DNA from: Epiperipatus broadwayi
Lineage: Eukaryota > Onychophora > Udeonychophora > Euonychophora > Peripatidae
DNA: 64,000 bases
Assembly (NCBI GenBank): GCA_028023455.1
Contig: JAQFVV010012574.1
Location: 2,318,959-2,382,958, forward strand
Reading direction: 5' to 3'
The notes under the pieces are model-generated. The model was not told where the DNA came from. It made no database searches and was given only the letters and a program-made list of their open reading frames with translations. A program made the position numbers and the translations under genes. Positions 24,050-36,519 of this stretch are shown here, piece by piece. Position 1 is the stretch's first letter; every line of letters starts with the position of its first letter.

Positions 24050-25720
24050 AACCTCCCTAACCTAATCTGACATACAGGCACCATCAGGCCATTTGAACCT
24101 GGAAAATTTATATAGTAGGCAAATATGCATGGGAGAGGTTACTCTTTTGTCGAACTGAAAGCACCAATCACTAGCTCAGGGAGAAGCTGAGCTAAAATAT
24201 GAATTACTGCCAAAATTTAATTAAAACATTTTATTATTATGCGCACACACATTAAAAAGGAAAATTTCATAAAATTAAATTAACTAGTGAATATAATTGA
24301 TTTAAATTATATGCACAGATAGAAGCATTTAATAGATTTAATATAATTTTAATAAGCCTGAATATGCTACATAGATTATGCATATAACCAACCCAATCCC
24401 TTTTGACCTTAGGCTAAAATCTCACATTTAAACCAATGCTAGCTTACTGATATACTGATGTGACCAATGCAAAATGAGATTATTAGCATAACACAACCAT
24501 GCTAACAGGAATTTATGTCTGTAGCATGATATCAGTAGAGAAATAACGAAACATGGTGGGAAGGAATGAGCATCTTTCCCGTGATCATAATAAACCTCAC
24601 CGACAGACATGAACGATCCACTGTCCAATTGGTGATATAAAAAAACGAAATTATTTGAAATATATATAGAAGAGATGCTCTGATAAAAGTGGATAGCAGT
24701 CTTTGCTGGCTTACTGTCCCAATCAGAGAGTAAGAAAATCAATAGCATAGGAAATACTCTATGACCATTGACAAACATGATGGCAACACTTTTGGTCATA
24801 CGTTCAGGTGGACATTATGCCCTGTATGCTAACGCGGTACAAGGGAACTAGTATCCAATGCACCTACTCAAATTGACTTAAAACATCCATACATCTATCC
24901 ACCAGCACCAATTTAACTACAAAACAATTAGCCCAAAATTAACACACCTTAAACTAACAATCTTACGAATCTATGAAGCCATTTATGTCTATTTTAAATT
25001 ATTAATTTAAAAGAAATTACGAGAATGGAAATGATAATACTAGCAAACATATTAAAAGAAAATATAACAAATAATTTAAGTTTCTGCTTAATCAGATAAA
25101 GAGACTTTATGGGTTAGGTACCGTTTAGATTTAAGTACTGTATTTGAACAATTCTTAAACTATTAAAGTATTTGAAAAAGTTCTTAGCTTATTGAATTTT
25201 ATACTTTCTGTGGCTGTAAGGTTATTGAAGTCTGTCTTGGTAATCCATGATGCATGGTAGAATACAAAGTTTTTTCCATTTCATATTCTAGGTGGAGACA
25301 AGTCCATTGCTGGCCAGTTTCCCCGAGTACCATCAATCTGGAGACCCCACCGCTGGTGCAAAAATGGGAAACATGAATTATTGCTGACCCCTACATTTTA
25401 GTGATCTGCAAAACACTTATAAATATATTTAAAGAGCAATCCAATCTGAATCTCAACTTCAAAGTTTTCTTTTTATATCTTTGTGAATTCTTATCAGCAA
25501 ATTTCAGGATCGATCTTGCCTGGCTTGACTTTTCTCTGTGGACCGTGCGTTTATTTCCATGTTATTGGTCAGTTTTCTTTAGAGTGGGAATTGAAAACTT
25601 TATCACTAGTATTTTTTTAATTTATCACTTATCTGACTTTATGCACAAGGGCCTGTTTGATATAAAAAATTATTTCCATTCTGAGATTAAAAATAACTAT
25701 TTAACAGCATTTTTTTAAAA
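24050..25720. repeat. Unidentified dispersed repeat, copy 2
   Basis: This is the partner of 19255-21110, sharing the same ordered landmarks. Examples are 'gaacctggaaaatttatat' near 24095, 'cactagctcaggga' near 24171, 'gccctgtatgctaa' near 24819 and the 'ccaccagca' block near 24900. The 3' part (25200-25650) shows the same style of less AT-rich sequence as copy 1 around 20650-21060. A minus-strand frame of 123 codons at 24428-24799 and a plus-strand frame of 105 codons at 25401-25718 exist but have no counterpart of similar length in copy 1. They are therefore unlikely to be conserved proteins. Confidence 0.65.
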
Positions 25721-25729
25721 TTTCTTTTA

Positions 25730-26320
25730 TATTAAAACAATCTTGTTTTTAGATTTTAAACTTTAAAGAATTATATAATTAGTTTGCCATGTGTGCATTA
25801 TATATACATATTTAAATAAAATTATTAAATTCTCTTTATATATATATTTCTATTTGAGGGTGATTTTATATTTTTTCCACTTTTATTTGAAAGAAATGTA
25901 ACAGGCGAATACTTATTCCTTTACAATATTGACATATAAGACATTTAATCAATAATTCTTTTATAGAGTACTGATATTTGACACTATATTTATTTATCAA
26001 AAAAATGTATTTATTTTAAAAATACAAATATTAAAGTTTATATAAAAAATTAGAACTCAAGTTATAGGTTAAAGTAACCATTTATGACTAATAATTTGAA
26101 GGTATTACTAATGTTTCTTATACACAGAAAATATTGAAGATAAATATAATCTTCAATGCAGTTTCAATGCTGATTATTCTTATGACAAAAAATGCATTGA
26201 AAATACATTATTTGATGCTTTCACTATTTATTCAAAGTGTGAAGCTAATATTAATGATATCTTTAATTTGTTGTTTATTTTGTATTCACTAATTTTTAGC
26301 TTTTTAAAAAAGTAAAACAT
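25730..26320. other. No gene seen
   Basis: AT-rich spacer without recognisable elements. Confidence 0.4.
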
Positions 26321-26325
26321 ACTGA

Positions 26326-26544
26326 ATAATATTTCTGTAGTGTAATTTTCACTACACCACTCTCACGCAAGGTAGGGATTGGTTTTTATCCATTTTTAGC
26401 ACCTTGCATAAATCTTTTACACATGTCTTTGGTCACAAGTTTATGAGTACATCTCTCCCCAAAATGTTAAAAGTGGATAGAAACCAGTTCCTATCTTGTA
26501 TGAGAGTGATCTAATGAAAATTACATTAAAGAAATATTTATTAT
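26326..26544. mobile_element. Foldback element (about 219 bp)
   Basis: Inverted arms of about 80 bp flank a short loop. The left arm runs 'gtgtaattttcactacacc' to 'ttggtttttatccattttt'. The right arm carries the complement through 'gtggatagaaaccagtt' and 'aaaattacattaaagaaat', with scattered mismatches. It is a MITE-like non-autonomous element with no frame. The exact ends and target duplication are unclear because the flanks are AT-rich. Confidence 0.7.
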
Positions 26545-26559
26545 TGGATAATCTCTAGT

Positions 26560-27900
26560 CTAATGAATGACTAATAAAAATTATTATTAAAGCATCATGC
26601 TGATTTTTTGCCTGCAATTATTGGGGTAAAACTTGGTAATAAAAATTTATATTCAATTTTAAAAGCATGTTTAGAAGATGGAACAATTTCTTTAATGTAT
26701 TAGTCTTCCAAATAACTAGTAATAAGATTAGCTAATAATGATTTCTGTTTATTAATATTTCAATAGCTTCTACTTATTTTCCAGTATTTTAAAGATTTTT
26801 ATTTATCTAAATTAATAATTCATTTTTTTCTTTAACGCAATTTACACAACCAAGCATAAGAAATGATCTTTTCATGTTCTATGGTGTAACGACATATTTA
26901 TATATCGTTACATATGCCTTTCCCCATTTTCTTTGAGAAATGTAATTGTTGGACAATTTTCTTCTTGTCTCATTATAATTAAAAATTTGCTTTGGAGTGC
27001 AATTGCTTATAGCAATCACAAGACAAATGCATTTGGATAAAACATTAATTTTTATTTGCTTTTCTTTTTGAATCTTTACATTTTTAAATGTAATGTTTAA
27101 AGTCAGTTGATCACTGTTTTTTAAAGATATTTTTGTGAGATTTAGGCACATTTTCAAATGGCATATGATAATTATATTTTATTAATCTTTGACCATTTCT
27201 ATGTGTTCAGCACTTAAAGTTTAGAATGATTAATAGTATTTTTTAAAAAAAGTACTATAATACTTGCAAATCAATCCACAGAGCTGAATTTCAAGCCAGT
27301 GAAAAAATTAGCAGGTTGTTCATTGTATATATATTTTATTGACAATGTTTATTTCTCAGGAGAGATAGGAGTTTAAATAACTGAATCTTCCCAACAGATA
27401 CAGTAACCTGCCTTTTTATATAAATATTGTAACTGTTACTTTTGAAAGTTATAATTCAAACATTTGATGTATATTTTTTTTATGAGTTTGTTGTTTGTGA
27501 GATTTCAGTCTAGGAAATTATGAAAGATTTTGTCACTTTCATTAATTATTCAAAATCATGTGAAACCTTGATGAACAAAGTTATAATCAAAGAAGATCCA
27601 ATATGTTTATAGTAAAATAGAAATGTATAATTTGAATAATGCAATATCCAATAACTTTTTAAAGTAATAGTATATTTAAATGTGAAAACACATTTAATTT
27701 TAAAGAATAAAATTTTAAAAGCCATATATCTATAAGTGTATTTTTATTGTAAAGGTATCAATTAAAATATTAGTGACTAGCATATTACATATTTGAGATG
27801 TAATTTCATCATCAAATAAAGATGTGTCATTGATATTTGAGTTAGAATTTGTATACTATACATTTTAAGAACTCAAATTGTGCTGAATTAGAGATTGTAT
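26560..27900. other. No gene seen
   Basis: AT-rich with no recognisable element. A minus-strand frame of 92 codons (26879-27157) is Lys/Asn/Ile-rich, as expected by chance in such DNA. Confidence 0.4.
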
Positions 27901-27929
27901 TTGATCAATTATTACTCACAACTTTTTTT

Positions 27930-28019
27930 TCGTGTGTCAAAGCATAGGTTGGGAAGCGAACCCACAACAACTGCTTGTAAGGCAGCTGTGCTGACCATTC
28001 GGCCACCAACACTTGACAC
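27930..28019 (-). mobile_element. tRNA-derived SINE, copy 2
   Basis: Same family as the SINE at 15.2 kb, on the minus strand. Its head reads 'ggtggccgaatggtcagc' and its B box 'gtgggttcgcttccc'. The tail appears on the plus strand as a T run just left of 'cgtgtgtcaaagc'. A 9-bp direct repeat 'cacaacttt' flanks it (about 27917 and 28018), consistent with a target duplication. Confidence 0.8.
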
Positions 28020-28084
28020 AACTTTCTATTTAGAAATAAATCAATCTGCTAAATGTTTTCATAGCTTTTTAAATTGGCAATGAT

Positions 28085-28680
28085 TTATTTTTGTTAAAAA
28101 AATTCATAAGATATTCTACAATTAATTTGTATCTCTAAAAAAAGCACAGAATAAGGATTTAGCAAGCATTAGCATCTGGAATCTATTATTACTTACTAAA
28201 GCTTATAGTAAGTGGGCATAGAGATGGTGGAAATTATGCTATTAAAAATAAAGCTAGCTTTGTGTTTATGCTTTTATAGCGCTAGTATTGAATTACAGAA
28301 TATTAACCAAACATACAAAGTTTAAAATTAAGTTTGTATCAAAACTTAAAATTTTAATTATAAAACATTTTTTTTTATTTAGACTCATAATCAGCTTTAA
28401 TTTTGCAAAATTATTTTAACACATCTCTTTTTTTTTTTAACATTTATTTTCCAAATGTGCTTTGAATTCACCTAACTTTTTTTAGGTTCTATGTTAATAT
28501 AATGAAAATCATTTAGAAGTTGAATCTTAATATATGATGAAAATCTGATTACTAATTATGATTAGGAAGAGAATTTTTGAGATACCTATAAATTAAAAAA
28601 TACTAGTAAATCTTATCAAGATTTTTATACAAGTCAAGATGACTAGGAATTTAGTCCTGAAATATTATTGGTTAAAAAGT
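28085..28680. other. No gene seen
   Basis: AT-rich spacer with T runs; nothing recognisable. Confidence 0.4.
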
Positions 28681-29336
28681 TGCACTCAGTATTGCCATAA
28701 TTCCATGTATTCCCTTTGATTCCTCTTGATGGCCCCTTAAAAGGACCGAGCAGGGCAAATTCCTAATGTCTACTGCATACGTTCTTGTTGTTGCAGCTGT
28801 TATTACTATGTGATTATTTATATAGTATATGAACATGGATGGGTTGCTCACCAAATGCATTATCCAGCATGGTGAGTTTATTGGCGAAACATCATGGTCT
28901 TTCTTCTCAGCCTAATAAGGCAGAATGAATGTATGCGTAAATGATATTTTTTCAATAGATATATGCAATCATGACAGACAAAAGTAAATCATGGCCCTTA
29001 TTTCCAGGAGGCTGTAAAGTCACCAACCAAGGCAGCAGTTGGTGGCCGAAGGCGGAGATGCTAAGAATCCCCTGATTGTGGACCCAGGCTGCCATTCCAT
29101 GACGACTTTTTATTTAGGTACTTATAACTGCAGATCACTTTCAAGTGAAGGAAGATTGCAAGAATTAGAAGAACAACTGTCTTATTTTAAATGGGACATT
29201 GGACTTCACATGTGAAGTTAGAAGAAAAGGTGAAGAGACTATTTAAAAAGTGGACATGTGTTCTACTATAAAGGCACAAATATTGGAAATACAAGTGGAA
29301 TAGGATTCATTATAAATAAAAAATGGAAGAACAACA

Positions 29337-30003
29337 TTGTGGAGATTGATGGTGTATCAGACAGTGGCAAGATTAGTTATACAACTTAATTGCAGATACC
29401 AAATGCAGATAATTCAGACTTATGCCTCAACAAGTTCTCATAGTGATGAAGTAGTAGAAGATTTTTATATGGATGTACAAAAGGTTTTCAATCAGAGTAA
29501 ACAACATTTTAAAATTGTTATGGGAGACTTTAATGCTAGAATTGGAAACAAATGAAAGTGCTATAGATAATTTTGGTTATGGTAATAGAAATGAGAGAAG
29601 ACATAGACTTGTGGAGTTTGCAGAAAAAGAAAAACTTTATATTATGAATTCTTTTTTTGAGAAAAATGTTAAAAGGAAATGGACATGGAGGCATCCAAAT
29701 GAAGCTACAACAGAATTGGGTTATATTTTGACTAACAGAAAATACATATTTCAAGATTGTAATATTCTTAATAAATTTAACACAGGAAGTGATAATCGAT
29801 TAGTAAGATGTAAGTTACATGTTAATGCAAAACTAGAGAGACAAAAATTATTAAGAAAAACAATATTTACAGTTTATATTCCTAATCTTCAGAAACATTC
29901 TAGTGAATTTAAATTAGAATTTACAAATCAGTTTCAAGAATTAGTAGATTTTGAACATGATTCAGATTTGAATGAAATTAATATGAAAATATTACACTTT
30001 TAA
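29337..30003 (+). pseudogene. RTE copy B: endonuclease domain, catalytic His lost
   Basis: The segment carries QLNCRYQMQIIQTYA, DFYMDVQK, IVMGDFNARIG (about 29515-29550), NFGYGNRNE, MNSFFEKNVKRKWTWRHPNE and GSDNRLVRC (from 29785). In place of the S-D-H found in copy A, this copy has S-D-N (Asn codon at 29794-29796). Loss of that His would be expected to abolish nicking. A frame shift lies between the DFNARIG segment and the following 176-codon piece. Confidence 0.8.
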
Positions 30004-30377
30004 AAGCTGCAACAAAGATAGCTGGTAGAAAAAAGCAGCAATTAACCAATAAAATTTCTACTGAGACTAAAGAATTTATGAAGAAAAGAATGAATATGAA
30101 GATATACAAAAATGATGCATTAAAAAGGATTGAATATCTCGAATTTTGTAAAATGGTGCAGAAAAGAGTTAGCAAGGAAAGCTGTAGAAGAGAATAAAAG
30201 TCTCAAGAGTGTTAAACAACATTTTGGTATTGGTAAGAAATTTATATAAGCAATAAGAAAAAAAGATGGAATTATTATTAAAAAGAGAGATGATATCATG
30301 AAATAGGTAGAAGACTTCTATCAAGAATTATATAATAATAAAGGACAATACCTCATATATCTACTGTATCTTCCGAA

Positions 30378-31800
30378 TTGCCCAGAATTTTAAATGAAGA
30401 AGTGAGACATGCAATTAAATTTATGAAGAAAGGAAAAGCTCCAGGTAATGATGGAATTATAATTGATATGTTAAAAGAAGCAGGCGAAGAAATAGAAATT
30501 TTTTTAGCAAAGTTATATACCAAATGTCTAAATGATAAAGATGTACCAGTTGATTGGAAGAATGCAGTATTAATATTTTAAAAAGGTGATAAAGAAGATA
30601 TTAGAAATTATAGACCTATCAGTTTTATACAAAAAATTTCCCCAAGATAATTACAAGTTGTCTACAGAGAACATTGGATTTCCACCAACCAAGAGAACAA
30701 GCTGGATTTAAAAGTGGTTTTAGTACAGTAGATCATATCCAGGTATTGAGAAAAATTATAGAAAGGGCAAATGAATATGAGTTGCCATTATGTTTTGGAT
30801 TTGTAGATTATGAAAAGGCATTTGATTCTATAAACATTTCTTCAGTGATTAAAGCATTGGATCATCAAGGTATAGATCCAGGATATTGTCATGCAACAGC
30901 AACAATTAGATTACATAATGATATTAGGAAAGTTAACATTGGGAAGGGTGTAAGACAGGGCGACTCCATATATCCAAAACTTTTTACAGCAGTGCTGCAA
31001 GAAGTGTTTTGTGGATTAAAATGGGAAGCTAAAGGAGTGAAAGATAAATGTTAAAAAGACTAAAGGAGTGAAACTAAATGGAGATTATGTAAGTCATTTA
31101 GATTTTGCAGATGATGTAGTTGTTTTTGCAAATAATGCTTTAGAGCTGCAGGAGTTATCAGATGAAAGCAGGACTAAAGATACATGTCAAAATACTAAAG
31201 TAATGTTTAACAGATTTTCTCAAAATATGAAAATAAAGATTGATTATGATGAATTAGAAGTTAACAGCTACAAATACCTTGGTCACATTATTAATACAGG
31301 TGGAAACATATTGGATGAAATTAATCATAGAATTAAACTTGGTTGGAGTGATTTTGGTAGAAATAACTTGATACTAAAAGGAAATATGCCTATGTGTTTG
31401 AAAAGGAAGGTTTTTAATAAATGTGTTTTACCAGTTTTTACTTATGGATCTGAGACTTGAACACTTAATAGAAGAGCAATACAGAGACTTCAGACCACTT
31501 GAAGAATGGCGAGATGCATGTTGGGAATAACAAAGAGATCGAAAATGCAATATGTGTGTAAGAGAACAAACAGGCGGTACTGACGTCATTGAAAAGATTA
31601 AAAGACTAAGGTGGAGTTGGGCTGGACATATTGCTAGAAGAGATGATAATAGATGGATAATTGAAATATTAAATGGGATTCCAAGAGATTGTAAAAGACC
31701 CAGAAAGAGATCACATGTGAGATGGATGGATGAAATAAGAAAGTGTGTAGGGGTGATGTGAAGAAGAGAAGCTAAAATCGGAGATGGATTGAACTTGGAG
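30378..31800 (+). pseudogene. RTE copy B: reverse transcriptase and C-terminus
   Basis: Three adjoining frames encode the polymerase. The first (30378-30581) has MKKGKAPGNDGIIIDMLKEAG and DVPVDWKNAV. The second (30674-31054) has EQAGFKSGFSTVDHIQ, FVDYEKAFDS, ALDHQGIDPG and GVRQGDSI. The third (31068-31460) has HLDFADDVVVFANNA with the catalytic Asp pair intact, and YLGHIINTGG. A later frame (31552-31761) holds RLRWSWAGHIARRDDNRW and the basic C-terminus. A 31-bp insertion near 31043-31073 copies sequence found about 120 bases downstream in the element and breaks the frame just before FADD. Confidence 0.85.
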
Positions 31801-31829
31801 AGACCTTTGATGATGATGGAATTGAACTG

Positions 31830-32335
31830 TCTTTACTAAATATACAAATTTACAAAAAGATATAATGACAGAATGAACTTTAAAGTTCTTTTTTTTGCTT
31901 AAATAGTAACTTCTTATAAATTAAAAGAATTTACAATAAATTATATTTTTAGATTTATAGCATAGTGATGTTAGAACTTTTATTCTAATATTTAGGATAG
32001 ATGTTTTGTTGAGCAATTTAAAATATTTTTATTATAAAGAAAATTGAATCTCTTTGTGTTAAGTAAGTGCACTGATTGGTTGTTTTATAAAGTGATAATA
32101 TTTTATTGTTATCACTGATTGCAGAATGGCCATTTATCATTAATTTATGCTTTTATTGAATATTAACATATAAGTGATGTTCATTTATATTTGTGAATGT
32201 CTTATATATGTATTCATTCATTTATATACAATGAAGAACTTCACTTAGGCAAGGTATATTAAGTCTTTCAAAACAAGTTTGTTTCAGAAGAAGTATCACA
32301 AGATGCTAATTAAAACAGGCATTATAATTAGTCAT
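31830..32335. other. No gene seen
   Basis: AT-rich spacer after RTE copy B. Confidence 0.4.
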
Positions 32336-32339
32336 AAGA

Positions 32340-32495
32340 ATCAGCATTAATGTATGTGGGTGTATTTGTTCATGAATTGGTTTGTATGGTTATTGTAAAA
32401 ATAATGTGACTGTAATTTTTGGACATGTAATAGCCATGCTCATTTACAAGTGGATGCTAAAACTGACTACCTCTTCAAGTTTATCTAATCTTCTG
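32340..32495 (+). pseudogene. LINE family 2, 3'-end fragment
   Basis: The phrase 'gaattggtttgtatggtta' at about 32374 and the later 'tttacaagtggatgctaa' match the 3' ends of the LINE family 2 copies near 23.2 and 51.9 kb. There the same region encodes a GLYSH-like end of a C2H2-type finger. Only the last ~150 bp are present, as expected for a severely 5'-truncated insertion. Confidence 0.45.
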
Positions 32496-32499
32496 TTTG

Positions 32500-33260
32500 T
32501 CCAGTAATAGAAGTGCTGGGGGAATTACATCTATTTAATGCTTTCTCCCCAAAATCATCTAGTTTTGCAAATCTTTTTGATATAGTTTTTTTTTTTTTTA
32601 AATATTTTGAGACCATACAATTGTTAGCAAATCATTATAAATCAGTTTTGTATCTGATGAAAATAAAAAATTAGTAGCATATATATTTATTTATTTTGAG
32701 ATTGCTGCATTTGGTTTTTTTATTATTTTAGGCAACTTTGGATATTTCTTAAGTGTTTTATATATATGAATCCTTTTTATTTCTTAATATTTGGTTTATT
32801 TTATCATTATTAGTTGCAATGTTATTTTTAAAATTAAGTTAGTAGAGTTTCATAAAGTATTGCAATTTGTTAATTCATTTGATTTGAATATTTCTTGTGA
32901 TGTTATTAATAAAAGTTTAAAATTTTTATGATTCAACATTTTTCTGCTTTATTTGTTTCTACATAATACTGGCATTTTTTTTGCTCGTTTTTAATGAATC
33001 ATTTTTAAGAACCATTATGTCTTTGTTTTCCATTTTTGATGTTTATGTAAATGTAGTAGATTTAGTAAATTTATTAATAGATTTAATAAAATCTATTACA
33101 TCTGTCATACTAAATATAGTTTAGGCAGGTATTTTATAAGCTCTTATTATCTGATTTCATTGCTATTGTTTTTATTATGGTAACTTTGACTATTTGTATT
33201 TTAGGCAATCTAATCAAGTCCTATGCATTATAGGCTTTATGGGTAATATATATTGCAAAT
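32500..33260. other. No gene seen
   Basis: T-rich spacer with a T run near 32587; nothing recognisable. Confidence 0.4.
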
Positions 33261-33299
33261 GAATGGATAAATACAAAATAAATAACATAAATCAACTAT

Positions 33300-33800
33300 T
33301 TTTGAATGCCATATATTATGGCGAATCCCATGCTTCTTTCTCCACTTCTGTCTCTCATCATTGTTATTTATACAAGAGAGTTCTGAATAAAACTGAATTT
33401 AATTTCATCTTTTTAGAACACCAAAGGTCCACCACCTGCCATATATTTGAAATGTCTTCTGCTTCCACTGCATGCATAGAAATGCAGTGACTAAAGGTAA
33501 AATCAAAGTAGCATGGCTTATAACTAACAACACCTATGCTATAAATGAGAAGGAAGCATGCGTCTCTCCAAAAAGTGGACTCTAATCCACCTTGTATATA
33601 TTTAAATATTTGTTGCATACATTTTCTACCATGCTCACACAACCTACTTGCTATGATTATGAGAAGACAAAACTGAAAGCGCTTAGCCAATTAATATTAC
33701 AATTTGTACTTAGCTTCACCATTATCTGTGTTTTAGCACATTTAGATAGGTTGTTTAATTGGGAAGTCTACATTTTTCTTGTTCTTTTAATATTAATTTT
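33300..33800 (-). other. Less AT-rich segment with a 108-codon frame
   Basis: This island is clearly less AT-rich than its surroundings. The minus strand at 33364-33690 has 108 open codons with a Cys-, Trp- and His-containing, protein-like composition, including GGLESTFWRDACFLL and HAVEAEDISNIWQVV. Plus-strand frames overlap it. I recognise no domain. It may be part of an unclassified repeat rather than a host exon; no second copy is present in the window. Confidence 0.22.
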
Positions 33801-33804
33801 TTAA

Positions 33805-34090
33805 ACCAAAAATAAATAAATTTATAAGCAGATAAAATATATCCTAATAATTAAAATAGCTTTAATTGACATATTAAATTGTATATTAAAATTCTTATAA
33901 AAAATAATTTCTAAATAAATAAAAAAAATTTTAGTGGTCATGACTTAATTAATAATAAATAAATAAATCATGACCTTAAAATTTTTTTGAAAACTAACAA
34001 TATATAGAAGAGTAAAGCATTCAGAAATACTTGATTTATCTTTATTTACTTTATAACTGGCTGCAGCAAGGAATTTGCTGTTAACTGAAA
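33805..34090. other. No gene seen
   Basis: Very AT-rich spacer before RTE copy C. Confidence 0.35.
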
Positions 34091-35534
34091 GGAAACCCTT
34101 TCATTCCTCTTGGACCTATTGTCTACTCCATATATTCTTGTTATTGCAGCTGTTATTACTATGTGATTATTCATATAGTATACAAACATGAATGGGCTGC
34201 TCCAACATGCATTAGCTAGTATGGTGAGTTTATTGGCTTTTTACCTCAGAGTTTAAGGTGAAGAAACATCATGGTGTTTCTTCTCAGTTGCCTGATAACT
34301 CTTAATTATAAACAATTGAATTTCTTGAAGGCAGAATGAATGTGTGTGAATGAATTTTTTTTATCTAATAGATATTTGAAATCATGATAGATCAAAATAA
34401 ATCATGGCTCTTAATTCCAGAAGGCTGTAAAATCACCAGCCAAGGCAGCAGTTGCCATCCAAAGGCTGAGAATACTGAGAATCGCCTGGTTGTGGATGCA
34501 GGCTGCCATTTGATGATATTTACATTACTTGCAACTGCAGATTAATTTCAAGTAAAGGAAGATTGCCAGAATTAGAAAGAAAACTCATATTAAATGGGAC
34601 ATTATTGGACTTTATAAATTTAGAAGAAAAGGTGAAGAGACAATTGATTTAAAAAGTGGAAATATATTGTACTTTAAAGGGACAAACATTGGTAGCACAA
34701 ATAGAAAATATTTATTATAAATAAAAAGTGGAAGAACAATATTATAGAGATTGATGGAGTATCAGACAGAGTGTTAAAATTTGTTATTCAACTTAATAGC
34801 AGATAATTCAGGGGTTTATGCCCCAACAAGTTCTCATTGTGATGACAACGTAGATTTTTTATATTGATATATAAAAGGCTTTTGATCACACAACATTTTA
34901 AAATTGACATGAGAGACTTTAATGCTAGAATTGATAAATAATTGAAAAATGAAAGTGCTGGAAATAAATTTGGTTATGGTATTGTGGAGTGTGCAGGAAA
35001 AGAAAAACTTTATATTATGAATTCTTTTTTTGAGAAAAATGGACAGGGAAGTATCCAAATGAAGATACAACAGAATTAGATTATATTTTGACTAACAGAA
35101 AATATGTATTTCAAGATTGTAATGTTTTTAATAAATTTAACACAGGAAATGATCATTGATTAGTGAGATATAAGATACATGTTAATGCAAAACTAGAGAG
35201 ACAAAAATTATTAAGAAAAGGAATATTCAAGTTTGATATTCCTAATCTTCATTCCTAATCTTCAGAAACATTCCAATGAACTTACAAATTGTTTTCAAAT
35301 ATTAATAGGTTCTATCATGATTCAGATTTGAATGAAATCAATAGAAAGATAACTAATACATTTTTAAAAACTGCAACAAAGATAATTTGTACTGAGATGA
35401 CAATATCTGAAGAATAGCAGGAATTTGAAAATATATGATGCATTAAGAAGGATTGAATATCTCAAATTTTTTAAAATGGCATGAAAAAGAATAATAATAT
35501 AAGGAAGTATAATTGTGAATTAGTAAGGAAAGCT

Positions 35535-35626
35535 GTAGAAGAGAATAAAAGTCTCAAGAGTGTAAAACATCTTGATATAAGTAGAAGAGAATAAAAGTCT
35601 CAAGAGTGTAAAACATCTTGATATAA
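35535..35626. repeat. 46-bp tandem duplication inside RTE copy C
   Basis: Two identical 46-bp units start 'gtagaagagaataaaag' at 35535 and 35581. Copies A and B have a single unit, so the duplication is private to copy C. Identity between the units suggests it arose after most of the copy's other decay. Confidence 0.9.
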
Positions 35627-36418
35627 GTAGGAAACATTTCTGCAATAAGAAAAAAAAGATGGAAATATTACTAAAAAGAGAGATGATATCATGAAATCTA
35701 TAGAAGATTTCTATTAAGAATTATATAGCAATAAAGAACAAGGAAAAATATCTATAACTGTTATATGGATTTTAAATGAAGAAAGGAGACATGCAATTAA
35801 ATTTATGAAGAAGAGAAACGCTCTAAATAATGATGGAATTATAATTGATCTTTCAAAAGAAGTAGAAGAAATAGAATTTTTTTTGGCAAAATTATATACC
35901 AAATGTCTAAATGATAAAGATCATATCAGATTATTGGAAGAATCCAGTATTAAAAATTACAGACATCACTTTTATAATTTCTATATATATATTTTTACCA
36001 AAATATCTATACAAACATCTATAGCAAATTTTGGATTTTAACCAAAGAAAAGAAAAGTTGGATTTAAAAGTGGTTTTGGAACAGTGGATCATGTACTAGT
36101 ATTGAGAGAAGTTCTAGAAAGGACCAATGAATATGAGTTGCCATTATGCTTTGGATTTGTAGATTATGAAAAGGAAATTGATTCTGTAAGCATTTCTTCG
36201 GTGATTAAAGCATTGGATCATCAGGATATAGACCCATTTATAAAAATGCAACTGCAACAATAATAATACCAAAAAAATTAACATTGAGAAGGGTGTATGA
36301 CAGGCTGACTCCATATCCAAAACTTTTTAGAGCAGTTTAGCAAGAAGTATTTTATGGATTAAAATGGGAAGCTAAGGCAATAAAAGTAAATGAAAATTAT
36401 TCAAGTCACCTGGATTTT

Positions 36419-36519
36419 TTTCTCATGTGTCATAGCATCAGCTGTGAAGCAAACCCGCTAACGCGGGACAACTGCTTGTAAAGCAGCTGTTGCTGACCTC
36501 TCAACCACCAATGCTTGAC
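36419..36519 (-). mobile_element. tRNA-derived SINE, copy 3, inserted in RTE copy C
   Basis: Minus-strand member of the SINE family. It is bounded by a perfect 16-bp target duplication 'aagtcacctggatttt' at 36403-36418 and 36520-36535. Its T run, the complement of the SINE A tail, merges with the left duplication. In the undisturbed element the duplicated bases encode S-H-L-D-F, so the SINE landed exactly at the catalytic FADD motif. The B-box region contains an unusual extra 'cccgcgttagcggg' inverted repeat compared with the other copies. Confidence 0.92.

Larger units (their letters stand above)
28690..31825 (+). mobile_element. RTE-type LINE, copy B (near full length, dead)
   Basis: The best preserved RTE copy, about 3.1 kb. 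It has the same 5' leader as copies A and C, then endonuclease, reverse transcriptase and a 3' end with TTTGATGATGATGG just before 31825. It keeps a leader segment (about 29010-29060, 'gtcaccaaccaaggcagca') that copy A lost. Its coding region is broken into several frames by indels and stops. Longest pieces: 29473-30003 (176 codons), 30674-31054 (126 codons), 31068-31460 (130 codons). Confidence 0.88.

Noticed and set aside
24428-24799. 123-codon minus-strand gene
   Set aside because: It lies inside repeat copy 2, and copy 1 has stops and indels at the same place.
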